From the NCBI RefSeq assembly GCF_009901565.1, contig NZ_WXEW01000006.1, positions 434,001 to 498,000 of the forward strand: a stretch of DNA of 64,000 nucleotides. The letters run 5' to 3'. This stretch comes from Herbidospora solisilvae. Its GTDB lineage: Bacteria > Actinomycetota > Actinomycetes > Streptosporangiales > Streptosporangiaceae. The first letter of the stretch is position 1, and every line of letters begins with the position of its first letter. The notes under the pieces were generated by a model. That model did not search any database, had not been told where the DNA came from, and worked only from the letters and a program-made list of their open reading frames with translations. Both the position numbers and the translations under genes were made by a program. Shown piece after piece: positions 8,286-14,525 of this stretch.

Positions 8286-8999
8286 TCAGACGAGGGTGAT
8301 GCCCCCGTCGACGGTCAGCACCATCCCGGTCGAGTAGTCCTGCGTCATCAGGTAGAGGTAGGCCTTCGCCACGTCCTCGACCTCGCCCACCCGCCCGGCC
8401 AGGCTCGTGTCGGCGATCTCCTGGTACATCTCCTCGACGTGCAGCGTGCCCTGCCACAGCGGTGATCTGATCACTCCGGGGGCGACGCAGTTCACCCGTA
8501 CGGGCGCGAACTCCACCGCCAGCGCCTTCGTCAACGCCTCCAGGGCCCCCGAGATCGACGCCGGCCCCGCCCACCCGAACCCCGGCCGGTCTTTGGCCAC
8601 CCCCGCCGTCACGGTGATGCTGCCCGAGTCGGGCATCCGGCCGCGTGCGGCCTTCGCGGCGGCCAGCGCGCCGAAGAAGCGGATCTGGAAGTACTCACGG
8701 GCCACCGCGATGTCCAGATGCTCGACCGGCGAGATGTAGAGGGGTTCGCCGGCGGTGTAGATGAGATGGTCGAGCCGCCCGATCCGGCCGATGACGTCCT
8801 CGATGGCGTCGGGGTCGCTGAAGTCGGCGACGTCCCCCCAGGCGGAGTCGGGCAACTCCTCGAGGGTGCGGCGCACGTTCTCCTCACGCGAGGACACCAC
8901 GACGACCTCGGCCCCGTGCGCCGCCGCGATCCGGGCGGCCCCGAGTCCGATGCCGGAGGTGCCCCCGAGGAGAACGACCCGTTGCCCGTCCAGTTCCAT
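8286..8999 (-). CDS. Short-chain dehydrogenase/reductase-fold protein lacking the catalytic Tyr and Lys
   Basis: A 237-residue Rossmann protein with the cofactor loop LLGGTSGIGLGAAR at 7-20 and the C-terminal GMVLTVDGGITLV typical of SDRs. The YxxxK active site is absent. Where SDRs read YSASKAALEAL, this protein reads PASISGALEAL, so Tyr is Pro and Lys is Ser; the upstream catalytic Ser region reads TVTAGVAKDRPG. It may bind NAD(P) without the usual chemistry, or use other residues. ATG at 8999 follows AGGGGG by 6 bases. It is the first gene of a pair with the amidohydrolase and is divergent from the DUF899 gene. Confidence 0.85.
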   Translation of the reverse strand: MELDGQRVVLLGGTSGIGLGAARIAAAHGAEVVVVSSREENVRRTLEELPDSAWGDVADFSDPDAIEDVIGRIGRLDHLIYTAGEPLYISPVEHLDIAVAREYFQIRFFGALAAAKAARGRMPDSGSITVTAGVAKDRPGFGWAGPASISGALEALTKALAVEFAPVRVNCVAPGVIRSPLWQGTLHVEEMYQEIADTSLAGRVGEVEDVAKAYLYLMTQDYSTGMVLTVDGGITLV

Positions 9000-9061
9000 C
9001 TGCATCCCCCTTGACCTGCGCACCCTCGGTTTCTGTCATACCCAGCGGGCAGAATCCGCCT

Positions 9062-9691
9062 ATGAGCAAACCACCAGTCGTATCACCTGAAGAGTGGCAA
9101 CTTGCCCGCGATAACCTCCTGAAAGCGGAAAAGGAGGCCACAAGGGCGGAAGACGCCCTCGCCGCCCAGCGCCGCCGCCTTCCCATGACCGAGTTCCGCA
9201 GCGACTACGTCTTCGAGGGCCCCGACGGCCCCCGAACGCTCCTCGACCTCTTCGAGGGCCGCGACCAGCTGATCGTCTACCAGTTCATGGACAACGGCCC
9301 GCGCCACTTCTGCCCCGGCTGCACCAAGTTCACCGACAACGTCCCGGCAGGCGCGCTCGCGTCCCTGGCCGAGAAGGGCGTGAGCTGGGCGACGATCTCC
9401 AACATGCCGCTGCAGCAGATCGAGGCCTACAAGGCCGAACGCGGCTGGACCCTGCCGTTCCTGTCGTCGAACGGCACGACGTTCTCCGACGACTGCGGGG
9501 CGGGGAGAGGCTTCATGCTGAGCGTCTTCCTCCGCGACGGAGACCGCGTCTACCGGACCTACAACACGACGTCGCGAGGGGTCGACCGCCTGGTCTTCAC
9601 CCACAACTTCCTCGACCTGACACCATGGGGCCGCCAGGAGGACTGGGAGGACTCGCCGGTGGGCTGGCCCCAGTACCCGACCTACGGCTGA
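9062..9691 (+). CDS. DUF899 thioredoxin-like family protein
   Basis: A 209-residue protein of the DUF899 family. Diagnostic runs are PVVSPEEWQLARDNLLKAEKE at the N-terminus (split), FMDNGPRHFCPGCTKFTDNVP with a CxxC pair (residues about 84-87), MLSVFLRDGDRVYRTYNTTSRG and the C-terminal PWGRQEDWEDSPVGWPQ. The fold is thioredoxin-like and the CPGC pair sits at the redox position, but no substrate is established. The start is placed at MSKPPVV; 17 extra residues upstream would be untypical. It is divergently transcribed from the SDR-fold gene with about 62 bases between the starts. Confidence 0.85.
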   Translation: MSKPPVVSPEEWQLARDNLLKAEKEATRAEDALAAQRRRLPMTEFRSDYVFEGPDGPRTLLDLFEGRDQLIVYQFMDNGPRHFCPGCTKFTDNVPAGALASLAEKGVSWATISNMPLQQIEAYKAERGWTLPFLSSNGTTFSDDCGAGRGFMLSVFLRDGDRVYRTYNTTSRGVDRLVFTHNFLDLTPWGRQEDWEDSPVGWPQYPTYG

Positions 9692-9737
9692 CCCACGCCG
9701 CCAGAGGCCCTGCCCGGGATTTACTTGATGCACCCCT

Positions 9738-9924
9738 ATGGCACGTACGGTGATCGACCAAGGCGCCGGGCACGTCAGACAAGAAAGACATGGTCGACAG
9801 CGCGCTGCGCGAAGTTCTGGAGACCCGTCGCAGGGCCCTGGCGTTGGCACGACTCCGAGAGTCGGCGAAGGAAGGCGCATTCGACCTCGAACTCTTCGAG
9901 AACAAGCGGAACTTTCGCCGGTGA
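9738..9924 (+). pseudogene. vapB: Broken VapB-type antitoxin gene
   Basis: ATG at 9738 opens MARTVID, the standard VapB start. The reading frame then leaves the family. In another frame, from about base 9767, the text resumes as GTSDKKDMVDSALREVLE, ALALARLRESAKEGAFDLE and LFENKRNFRR, followed by TGA at 9922-9924. That is the VapB central and C-terminal part. About a dozen codons (the LDDELLAEA-like strand) and the frame are missing between them. The gene is therefore inactivated by an internal deletion with a frameshift. Its stop overlaps the GTG start of the VapC remnant by GTGA, the usual vapBC coupling. Confidence 0.72.
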
Positions 9925-10294
9925 AACCCGCGTAGTTTCTCATCGACACCAGCGCACCGGCCCGCTTCATGGCCGGTGACGTCGAACGCCACGGCTGGGA
10001 TCAGGCCGCCGCCGGCCTGATCGCCACTCGAGTTCTTCTACAACGCCCGCTCCATCGCCGACCGTCAGCGAGGGATCGACTTTGCGACAGGTCTTCGGTC
10101 AGCCCCCCGTCGACGACCGCTCCTGCAAGATCCAGGAAGAACTGACCAGGCGCGGCGGCACCACAGCGCGGGCCCGGTCGATCTGGTCGTCGCGGCGGCG
10201 GCCGAGATCCAAGGAGGACCCTGCTCCACTGCGACCGCCACTTCGGATGCATCGCGGCCGTCACCGGTCAGGCCACGGCCCCTCGACCGGTAAA
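9921..10294 (+). pseudogene. vapC: Broken VapC-type PIN-domain toxin gene
   Basis: From GTG at 9921 the frame reads VKPA, then an in-frame TAG at 9933-9935, then FLIDTSAPARFMAGDVERHG and WDQAAAGLIA. Later pieces continue in other frames: LEFFYNARSIADRQRGID, RQVFGQPPVDDRSC, IQEELTRRG, AGPVDLVVAAAAE and LLHCDRHFGCIAAVTGQAT. Each matches the PIN-domain VapC layout, including the acidic residues of IDTSA, LEFF, PVDLVV and HCDRHF. A nonsense codon plus at least three frame changes make it a pseudogene. Together with the broken antitoxin it records loss of a whole toxin-antitoxin unit upstream of the tRNA cluster. Confidence 0.75.
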
Positions 10295-10393
10295 TGAGAC
10301 GGGCGCGATAAACAGTTCGCCCCCGCCGTTTCGAACGGCTACGGTTTTCGACATCGGCAGGCCGCTCCACTGAAAGCGAGAAAGGACGATTCC

Positions 10394-10465
10394 ATGAGTC
10401 ACGAAGCCATCAGCCTTCGCTCGGAGGAATCGCTTCTCCTGCGGCATCGGCGTGTCCCCCGCTGA
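10394..10465 (+). CDS. Possible 23-codon peptide ORF
   Basis: ATG at 10394 follows AAAGGA by 7 bases and opens a 23-residue ORF (MSHEAISLRSEESLL, then LRHRRVPR) that stops at 10463-10465. A terminator-like hairpin follows within 21 bases. It matches no family I know. It could be a leader peptide, a small protein, or chance in the degraded DNA beyond vapC. Support is limited to the ribosome-binding site and the terminator. Confidence 0.25.
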   Translation: MSHEAISLRSEESLLLRHRRVPR

Positions 10466-10485
10466 AACAGCGGAAACGACCACGA

Positions 10486-10516
10486 AGCCGCCAGGGAGAA
10501 CCCGGCGGCTTTCTCA
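10486..10516 (+). terminator. Rho-independent-like hairpin upstream of the tRNA cluster
   Basis: AGCCGCC (10486-10492) pairs with GGCGGCT (10504-10510) around an 11-base loop and is followed by a pyrimidine tract TTCTCATTCTC. It would end a transcript covering the small ORF before the tRNA genes. Confidence 0.5.
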
Positions 10517-10543
10517 TTCTCGTCGGGAATTCATGACGATCGC

Positions 10544-10619
10544 ACGTCCGTAGCCCAACGGGAGAGGCGCCGGCCCGAGATGCCGGAGGTCGCGGGTTCG
10601 AATCCCGCCGGACGTACCA
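10544..10619 (+). tRNA. Aberrant tRNA-like gene, anticodon position GAG (Leu), class I shape, encoded CCA
   Basis: A cloverleaf can be drawn. Acceptor ACGTCCG pairs with CGGACGT at 10609-10615. A 3-bp D stem GCC/GGC is followed by anticodon stem CCGGC/GCCGG with loop CCGAGAT, a 5-base variable region AGGTC, and T arm GCGGG-TTCGAAT-CCCGC. Discriminator A is followed by encoded CCA. The anticodon slot reads GAG (leucine), yet real tRNA-Leu has a long variable arm, which is absent. Position 33 is C instead of the near-universal U. It may be a degenerate gene or a non-canonical tRNA. It begins 250 bases after the vapC remnant and ends one base before the next tRNA-like gene. Confidence 0.6.
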
Positions 10620-10620
10620 G

Positions 10621-10694
10621 GCCGCTCTAGCCCAACGGCAGGAGGCACCGTGCTCAGGACACGGGCAGTCGGGGTTCGAATCCCCGGGGCGGCA
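10621..10694 (+). tRNA. tRNA-like gene with anticodon CAG (Leu) but short variable arm
   Basis: Acceptor GCCGCTC pairs with GGGCGGC (10687-10693, one G-U). It has a 3-bp D stem GCC/GGC, anticodon stem CCGTG/CACGG with loop CTCAGGA (U33, anticodon CAG reading the leucine codon CTG), a 5-base variable loop GCAGT, and T arm CGGGG-TTCGAAT-CCCCG. Discriminator is A73; CCA is not encoded. The stems are intact, so it looks functional. Bacterial tRNA-Leu is class II with a long variable arm and this gene has none. The 3-bp D stem resembles tRNA-Cys or tRNA-Gln. Its amino acid identity is therefore uncertain. Confidence 0.7.
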
Positions 10695-10709
10695 CGCAGG
10701 AAAACGCAG

Positions 10710-10782
10710 GGCCCGTTGGTCTAGTGGTTAGGACGCCTGACTCTCACTCAGGAGATCACCGGTTCGAATCCGGTACGGGTCA
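10710..10782 (+). tRNA. tRNA-Glu (CTC)
   Basis: Acceptor GGCCCGT pairs with ACGGGTC. The D arm begins GTCT and closes with GGAC, the anticodon stem CCTGA/TCAGG holds loop CTCTCAC (U33, anticodon CTC), and the T arm is ACCGG-TTCGAAT-CCGGT. The D-arm sequence and anticodon are those of glutamate tRNA reading GAG. Discriminator is A; CCA is not encoded. It lies 10 bases before the second tRNA-Glu and is likely cotranscribed with it. Confidence 0.92.
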
Positions 10783-10792
10783 CGACAGGCAC

Positions 10793-10865
10793 GCCCCGTT
10801 GGTCTAGCGGTCAGGACGCTCGGCTTTCACCCGAGAGAACGCCGGTTCGAATCCGGTACGGGGTA
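10793..10865 (+). tRNA. tRNA-Glu (TTC)
   Basis: Acceptor GCCCCGT pairs with ACGGGGT (first pair G-U). The anticodon stem CTCGG/CCGAG holds loop CTTTCAC with anticodon TTC, and the T arm is GCCGG-TTCGAAT-CCGGT. It reads GAA and, by wobble, GAG. CCA is not encoded. It is the last of the four-gene array and lies 13 bases upstream of the NUDIX start codon, so that gene may share its transcript. Confidence 0.92.
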
Positions 10866-10878
10866 CACACTGGCTCCC

Positions 10879-11280
10879 ATGAACGGCACCATCGACAAGA
10901 TCGCCTGGATCTGCCTCCGCGACGGGAGGATCCTCGGCGTCCGGTCCCACGGCAAGGACGCCTACTACGTCCCCGGCGGCAAGCGCGAACCCGGGGAGAG
11001 CGACCTCGACACGCTGGTCAGGGAGGTCCGCGAGGAGCTCACCGTGACGATCCTGCCGGCCACGGCCGCCCTGGTCGGCGTCTTCGAGGCGCCGGCCCAC
11101 GGTCGCGCCGACGGCGCCACCGTGCAGATCACCTGCTACACCGCCGGCCACGAGGGCGAGCCGGCGCCGGGCGGCGAGATCGCCGAGCTGGCCTGGCTGG
11201 CCTACGCCGACCGCGACCGGGTCTCCCCCGCCAACCAGGCCGTCTTCGACCACCTGCACCGGACCGGCCTCCTCCGGTAA
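10879..11280 (+). CDS. NUDIX hydrolase
   Basis: A 133-residue single-domain NUDIX protein. The Nudix box is intact and covers about residues 36-58: GGKREPGESDLDTLVREV followed by REELTV, fitting Gx5Ex7REUxEExGU with the last glycine replaced. That Gly is structural, and the metal-binding Glu residues are present. Family members hydrolyse nucleoside diphosphates linked to another group; no specificity motif is evident. The ATG lies only 13 bases after the tRNA-Glu(TTC) gene and lacks a clear Shine-Dalgarno sequence, which would fit translation from an RNA processed at the tRNA 3' end. Confidence 0.85.
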   Translation: MNGTIDKIAWICLRDGRILGVRSHGKDAYYVPGGKREPGESDLDTLVREVREELTVTILPATAALVGVFEAPAHGRADGATVQITCYTAGHEGEPAPGGEIAELAWLAYADRDRVSPANQAVFDHLHRTGLLR

Positions 11281-11329
11281 TCGTAAGGACTATTGCCCGA
11301 CAGTCCCTGTTACGAGTTGATGTCGCCCC

Positions 11330-11358
11330 TTGACCCCTCCGAAAGGCCGTCCTATGGT
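11330..11358 (+). promoter_or_regulatory. Promoter of the sugar ABC/GH9 operon
   Basis: TTGACC at 11330-11335 and TATGGT at 11353-11358 are separated by 17 bases, a good housekeeping-type promoter. It lies just upstream of an inverted repeat at 11366-11388 and about 80 bases before the first start codon of the operon. Confidence 0.6.
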
Positions 11359-11365
11359 CCTCAGA

Positions 11366-11388
11366 AAGTTAGGAAGACTTACTAACTT
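11366..11388. promoter_or_regulatory. Palindromic operator, probably for the ROK repressor of the operon
   Basis: AAGTTAG (11366-11372) and CTAACTT (11382-11388) are perfect inverted arms with a 9-base centre. The longer half-sites GTTAGGAA and TTACTAAC differ at one position. GTTAG..CTAAC dyads are typical targets of actinobacterial ROK regulators, and a ROK gene closes this operon. The site overlaps the expected transcription start, so binding should block transcription. Confidence 0.6.
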
Positions 11389-11439
11389 GCCGTGCACGGT
11401 GACCGTACCCCCATAACGCCTGGTCATAGGAGGCACCAC

Positions 11440-12783
11440 GTGCGCTCTCTCCCCCTCGCGGCAGCCGGCCTGCTGGCCCTGACGCTGACCGCGTGCACCG
11501 CGGGCACCACGGCCCCGCCAGCCCTCGGCGCCAGACCCACGACCACCTCGACCGAGCCCGCCGCCCTGCCCGCCGCCACGCTGGAGTTGTGGCACGGCTT
11601 CTCGACCGACGTCGAGACCAAGGCGTTCGAGGACGCCATCGCGGGCTTCACCACGAAGTTCCCGCAGATCAAGGTGGTCGCGAAGAAGGGCATCCAGGAC
11701 GCCCAGATCACCCAGGCGATCAGGGGTGGCCAGGCGCCCGACGTGGCGGCGTCGTTCACCACCGACAACGTCGCCCAGTGGTGCAAGAGCGGGGCCTTCC
11801 AGGACCTCACGCCCGTCATCGCCCAGGACGGCATCGACCTGAACGTGCTCCCGGCGGCGGCGCGGTCGTACACGGAGTTCGAGGGCAGGCGGTGCACGAT
11901 GCCGCTGCTCGCCGACGCCTACGGCCTCTACTACAACAAGGCCCTGATGAAGGGCGAGCCGCCGCCGAAGACGCTCTCGGAGCTGACCGAGCTGACCAAG
12001 AAGCTCACCGTCCGCGACGCCGAGGGGAACATCGAGGTCGCCGGGTTCATCCCGAGCTTCCAGTACTACGAGAACTCCCCCAGCCACCTCGGGCCGATGG
12101 TCGGCGCGAAGTGGTACAACGACGACGGCACCTCGGCCATCGGCTCCGACCCGGCCTGGAAGCAGCTGCTCCAGTGGCAGAAGGAGCTCGTCGACTGGTA
12201 CGGCTACGACAAGCTGGAGAAGTTCCGCAAGGGCCTGGGCGACGAGTGGGGCGCCGAGCACCCCTTCTTCGAGGGCAAGGTCGCGATGGTCCTCGACGGC
12301 GAGTGGCGCAACGCCATGATCGCCGCCGACCCCGAGGCCAAGGACCTGGACTACGGCACCGCGCCGCTGCCCGTCGCCGACGACAAGCCCGACCTCTACG
12401 GCAGCGGCTTCACCGCCGGCACCGTCATCGGCGTGCCGAAGGGCGCCAAGCACCCGCAGCAGGCCTGGGAGCTGGTCAAATATCTGACCACCGACACCCA
12501 GTCGCTGGTGACGCTGTCGAACGCGCTGCGCAACGTGCCCACCACCAAGGCCGCCATGGACCATCCCGACCTGGCCAAGGACGAGCGGTTCGCCACCTTC
12601 CTCGACATCTTCGCCCACCCGAAGACCTCGACCCTGCCCGCGAACGTCAACAGCGTCTTCAACCAGGACGCCTTCTCCACCTTCCTGATCGAGTGGGAGA
12701 AGGGCGCGGTCAAGGACCTGGACGCCGGCCTCGCCGGGGTCGACAAGCGGATCGACGACAAGATGAAGTTGTCCGGAGGCTGA
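11440..12783 (+). CDS. ABC transporter sugar-binding lipoprotein
   Basis: A 447-residue extracellular solute-binding protein of the family that carries oligosaccharides (COG1653 type). GTG at 11440 follows AGGAGG by 6 bases. The signal ends in the lipobox LTAC, so the protein is lipid-anchored outside the membrane. Family features include LELWHGFSTDVETKAFEDAI at the mature N-terminus (split), GGQAPDVAASFTTDNVAQW, YGLYYNKALM and GKVAMVLDGEW. It is the first gene of an operon with two permeases, a GlcNAc-kinase-like ATPase and a GH9 enzyme, so the ligand is probably an oligosaccharide of an amino sugar or of glucose. No ATPase subunit is encoded nearby; a shared MsiK-type ATPase is likely. Confidence 0.9.
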   Translation: MRSLPLAAAGLLALTLTACTAGTTAPPALGARPTTTSTEPAALPAATLELWHGFSTDVETKAFEDAIAGFTTKFPQIKVVAKKGIQDAQITQAIRGGQAPDVAASFTTDNVAQWCKSGAFQDLTPVIAQDGIDLNVLPAAARSYTEFEGRRCTMPLLADAYGLYYNKALMKGEPPPKTLSELTELTKKLTVRDAEGNIEVAGFIPSFQYYENSPSHLGPMVGAKWYNDDGTSAIGSDPAWKQLLQWQKELVDWYGYDKLEKFRKGLGDEWGAEHPFFEGKVAMVLDGEWRNAMIAADPEAKDLDYGTAPLPVADDKPDLYGSGFTAGTVIGVPKGAKHPQQAWELVKYLTTDTQSLVTLSNALRNVPTTKAAMDHPDLAKDERFATFLDIFAHPKTSTLPANVNSVFNQDAFSTFLIEWEKGAVKDLDAGLAGVDKRIDDKMKLSGG

Positions 12784-12786
12784 TCG

Positions 12787-13701
12787 ATGGCCTTCACCCG
12801 CCGGGAGGGCGCCCGCGCCCTCCTGTGGCTCTCCCCCTGGCTCGTCGGCATCGCGGTCTTCTTCGTCTATCCGCTGGCCTCCACGGTGTACTTCTCCTTC
12901 CACCGCTACGACCTGTTCACGCTGGAGTTCATCGGCCTGGACAACTGGCGTTACGCCTTCTCCGACCCGCGCCTGCTGCAGTCGGGGCTCAACACCCTGT
13001 GGCTGGTGGTGTTCATGGTTCCGGCGCAGGTGCTCTTCGCGCTGGGTGTGGCGCAGCTGCTGACCAAGATCAAAAGCGGTTCCGGCGTCCTGCGCACGCT
13101 GTTCTACCTGCCGTCGCTGGTGCCGACGGTGGCGGGCACGGTCGCCTTCGTCTACCTGCTGAACCCGGCCACCGGCCCGGTCAACCAGGTCCTCGCCTGG
13201 ATCGGGATCACCGGCCCCGACTGGTTCGGCAGCGCGGCGTGGGCCAAGCCCAGCCTGACCCTGCTGGCCCTGTGGGGCGCGGGCAACACAGTGATGATCT
13301 TCCTGGCCGCGCTGCTCGACGTACCGAGGCATCTGTACGAGGCCGCCGCCATCGACGGCGCGGGGGCATGGCGGCAGTTCCGGAACATCACGCTACCGGT
13401 CATCTCCCCGGTGCTGATGTTCTCGGCCGTCACCGGCGTGATCTACGCCGTGCAGTACTTCACCCAGGCGATGATCGCCTCCCGGGTCGCCTCGGGCGCG
13501 ACCGACTCGGCCGGCAGCACGTTCACCCCCGGCTACCCCGACGGCGCGCTGCTCACGCTGCCCCAGCACCTGTTCCACACCGGTTTCCGCGACTGGTCGA
13601 TGGGCCTGGCCTGCGTGTACGCCATCATGCTGTTCGCCGTCTCGATGGTGTTCACCCTGGTGCTGCTGCGCCAGTTCAACCGGGCGGAGGCGACCTCGTG
13701 A
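12787..13701 (+). CDS. Sugar ABC transporter permease, MalF type
   Basis: A 304-residue membrane protein with six predicted helices beginning LLWLSPWLVGIAVFFVYPLA. The EAA loop that contacts the ATPase is EAAAIDGAGAWRQFRNITLP (about residues 184-203). This is the MalF/UgpA-type inner-membrane subunit. It starts 4 bases after the binding-protein gene and its stop overlaps the GTG of the next permease (GTGA), implying coupled translation. Confidence 0.92.
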   Translation: MAFTRREGARALLWLSPWLVGIAVFFVYPLASTVYFSFHRYDLFTLEFIGLDNWRYAFSDPRLLQSGLNTLWLVVFMVPAQVLFALGVAQLLTKIKSGSGVLRTLFYLPSLVPTVAGTVAFVYLLNPATGPVNQVLAWIGITGPDWFGSAAWAKPSLTLLALWGAGNTVMIFLAALLDVPRHLYEAAAIDGAGAWRQFRNITLPVISPVLMFSAVTGVIYAVQYFTQAMIASRVASGATDSAGSTFTPGYPDGALLTLPQHLFHTGFRDWSMGLACVYAIMLFAVSMVFTLVLLRQFNRAEATS

Positions 13702-14525
13702 CGCGCCGCCGCGGCCTGGTCTGGATCGCCCAGCACGCCATCGCCATCGCCCTGGCGCTGATGTTCCTCGGCCCGGTCGTCTTCATCGTGCTCACCGCGC
13801 TCATGACCGACGAACAGGCCCTCACCAGCCGCCTGTGGCCCGACCAGTGGAACTGGCACAACTTCGCGGAGGTGTTCGCCCGCTCCGAACTGCTCACCTG
13901 GACGGCCAACACCTTCATGTACGCCTCCCTGGCGACGATCTTCATGCTGGCGTCGTCGATCCCGGCGGCGTACGCGCTGTCGCGCTTCCGGTTCCGGGGC
14001 GGCAAGGCGGCGTTCCTCGTGGTGATCAGCGCCATGATGCTGCCGCCGCAGGTGGTCGCGGTGCCGATCTACCTGGTGTGGGCGCGGCTCGGGCTGACCG
14101 ACACCCTGTGGCCGCTGATCCTGCCGATGTTGTTCGGCGACGCCTTCTCGATCTTCCTGCTGCGCCAGTTCCTCATCACGATCCCCCGCGACTACACCGA
14201 CGCGGCGCGCGTCGACGGCTGCTCCGACGTGCGCATCCTGTTCACCGTCATCCTGCCGATGGCCCGCCCGGCGATCGCCGCGGTGGCGCTGTTCTCGTTC
14301 TTCTACTGCTGGAACGACTACTACGGGCCGCTGCTGTACGCCGGTGTCGACCAGGAGGGCTGGACCCTGTCGCTGGGGCTGGCCACCTTCAAGGCCTTCC
14401 ACAGCGTGCAGTGGAACCTGACCATGGCGGCGACCCTGCTGGTCACCGCGCCGGTGATCGTCCTCTTCCTCTTCGCCCAGAAGGTCTTCATCGAGGGCGT
14501 CACGCTGACGGGAGTGAAGGGGTGA
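13698..14525 (+). CDS. Sugar ABC transporter permease, MalG type
   Basis: A 275-residue permease starting at GTG 13698 inside the stop of the previous gene. It has six helices and the EAA loop YTDAARVDGCSDVRILFTVI (about residues 172-191), with the canonical G of the EAA motif kept and the first residues varied. It pairs with the MalF-type subunit to form the channel for the oligosaccharide delivered by the lipoprotein. Its TGA overlaps the GTG start of the kinase-like gene, so four successive genes are translationally linked. Confidence 0.92.
   Translation: MTRRRGLVWIAQHAIAIALALMFLGPVVFIVLTALMTDEQALTSRLWPDQWNWHNFAEVFARSELLTWTANTFMYASLATIFMLASSIPAAYALSRFRFRGGKAAFLVVISAMMLPPQVVAVPIYLVWARLGLTDTLWPLILPMLFGDAFSIFLLRQFLITIPRDYTDAARVDGCSDVRILFTVILPMARPAIAAVALFSFFYCWNDYYGPLLYAGVDQEGWTLSLGLATFKAFHSVQWNLTMAATLLVTAPVIVLFLFAQKVFIEGVTLTGVKG

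Noticed and set aside
9725-9979. 84-codon frame covering the vapB relic
   Set aside because: It is a different frame from the recognisable VapB text and ends in Arg/Ser-rich noise.
11493-14525. Single 1010-residue protein across the binding protein and both permeases
   Set aside because: Only the last 275 codons are real (MalG-type permease from GTG at 13698); the rest is out of frame with the binding-protein and MalF-type genes.
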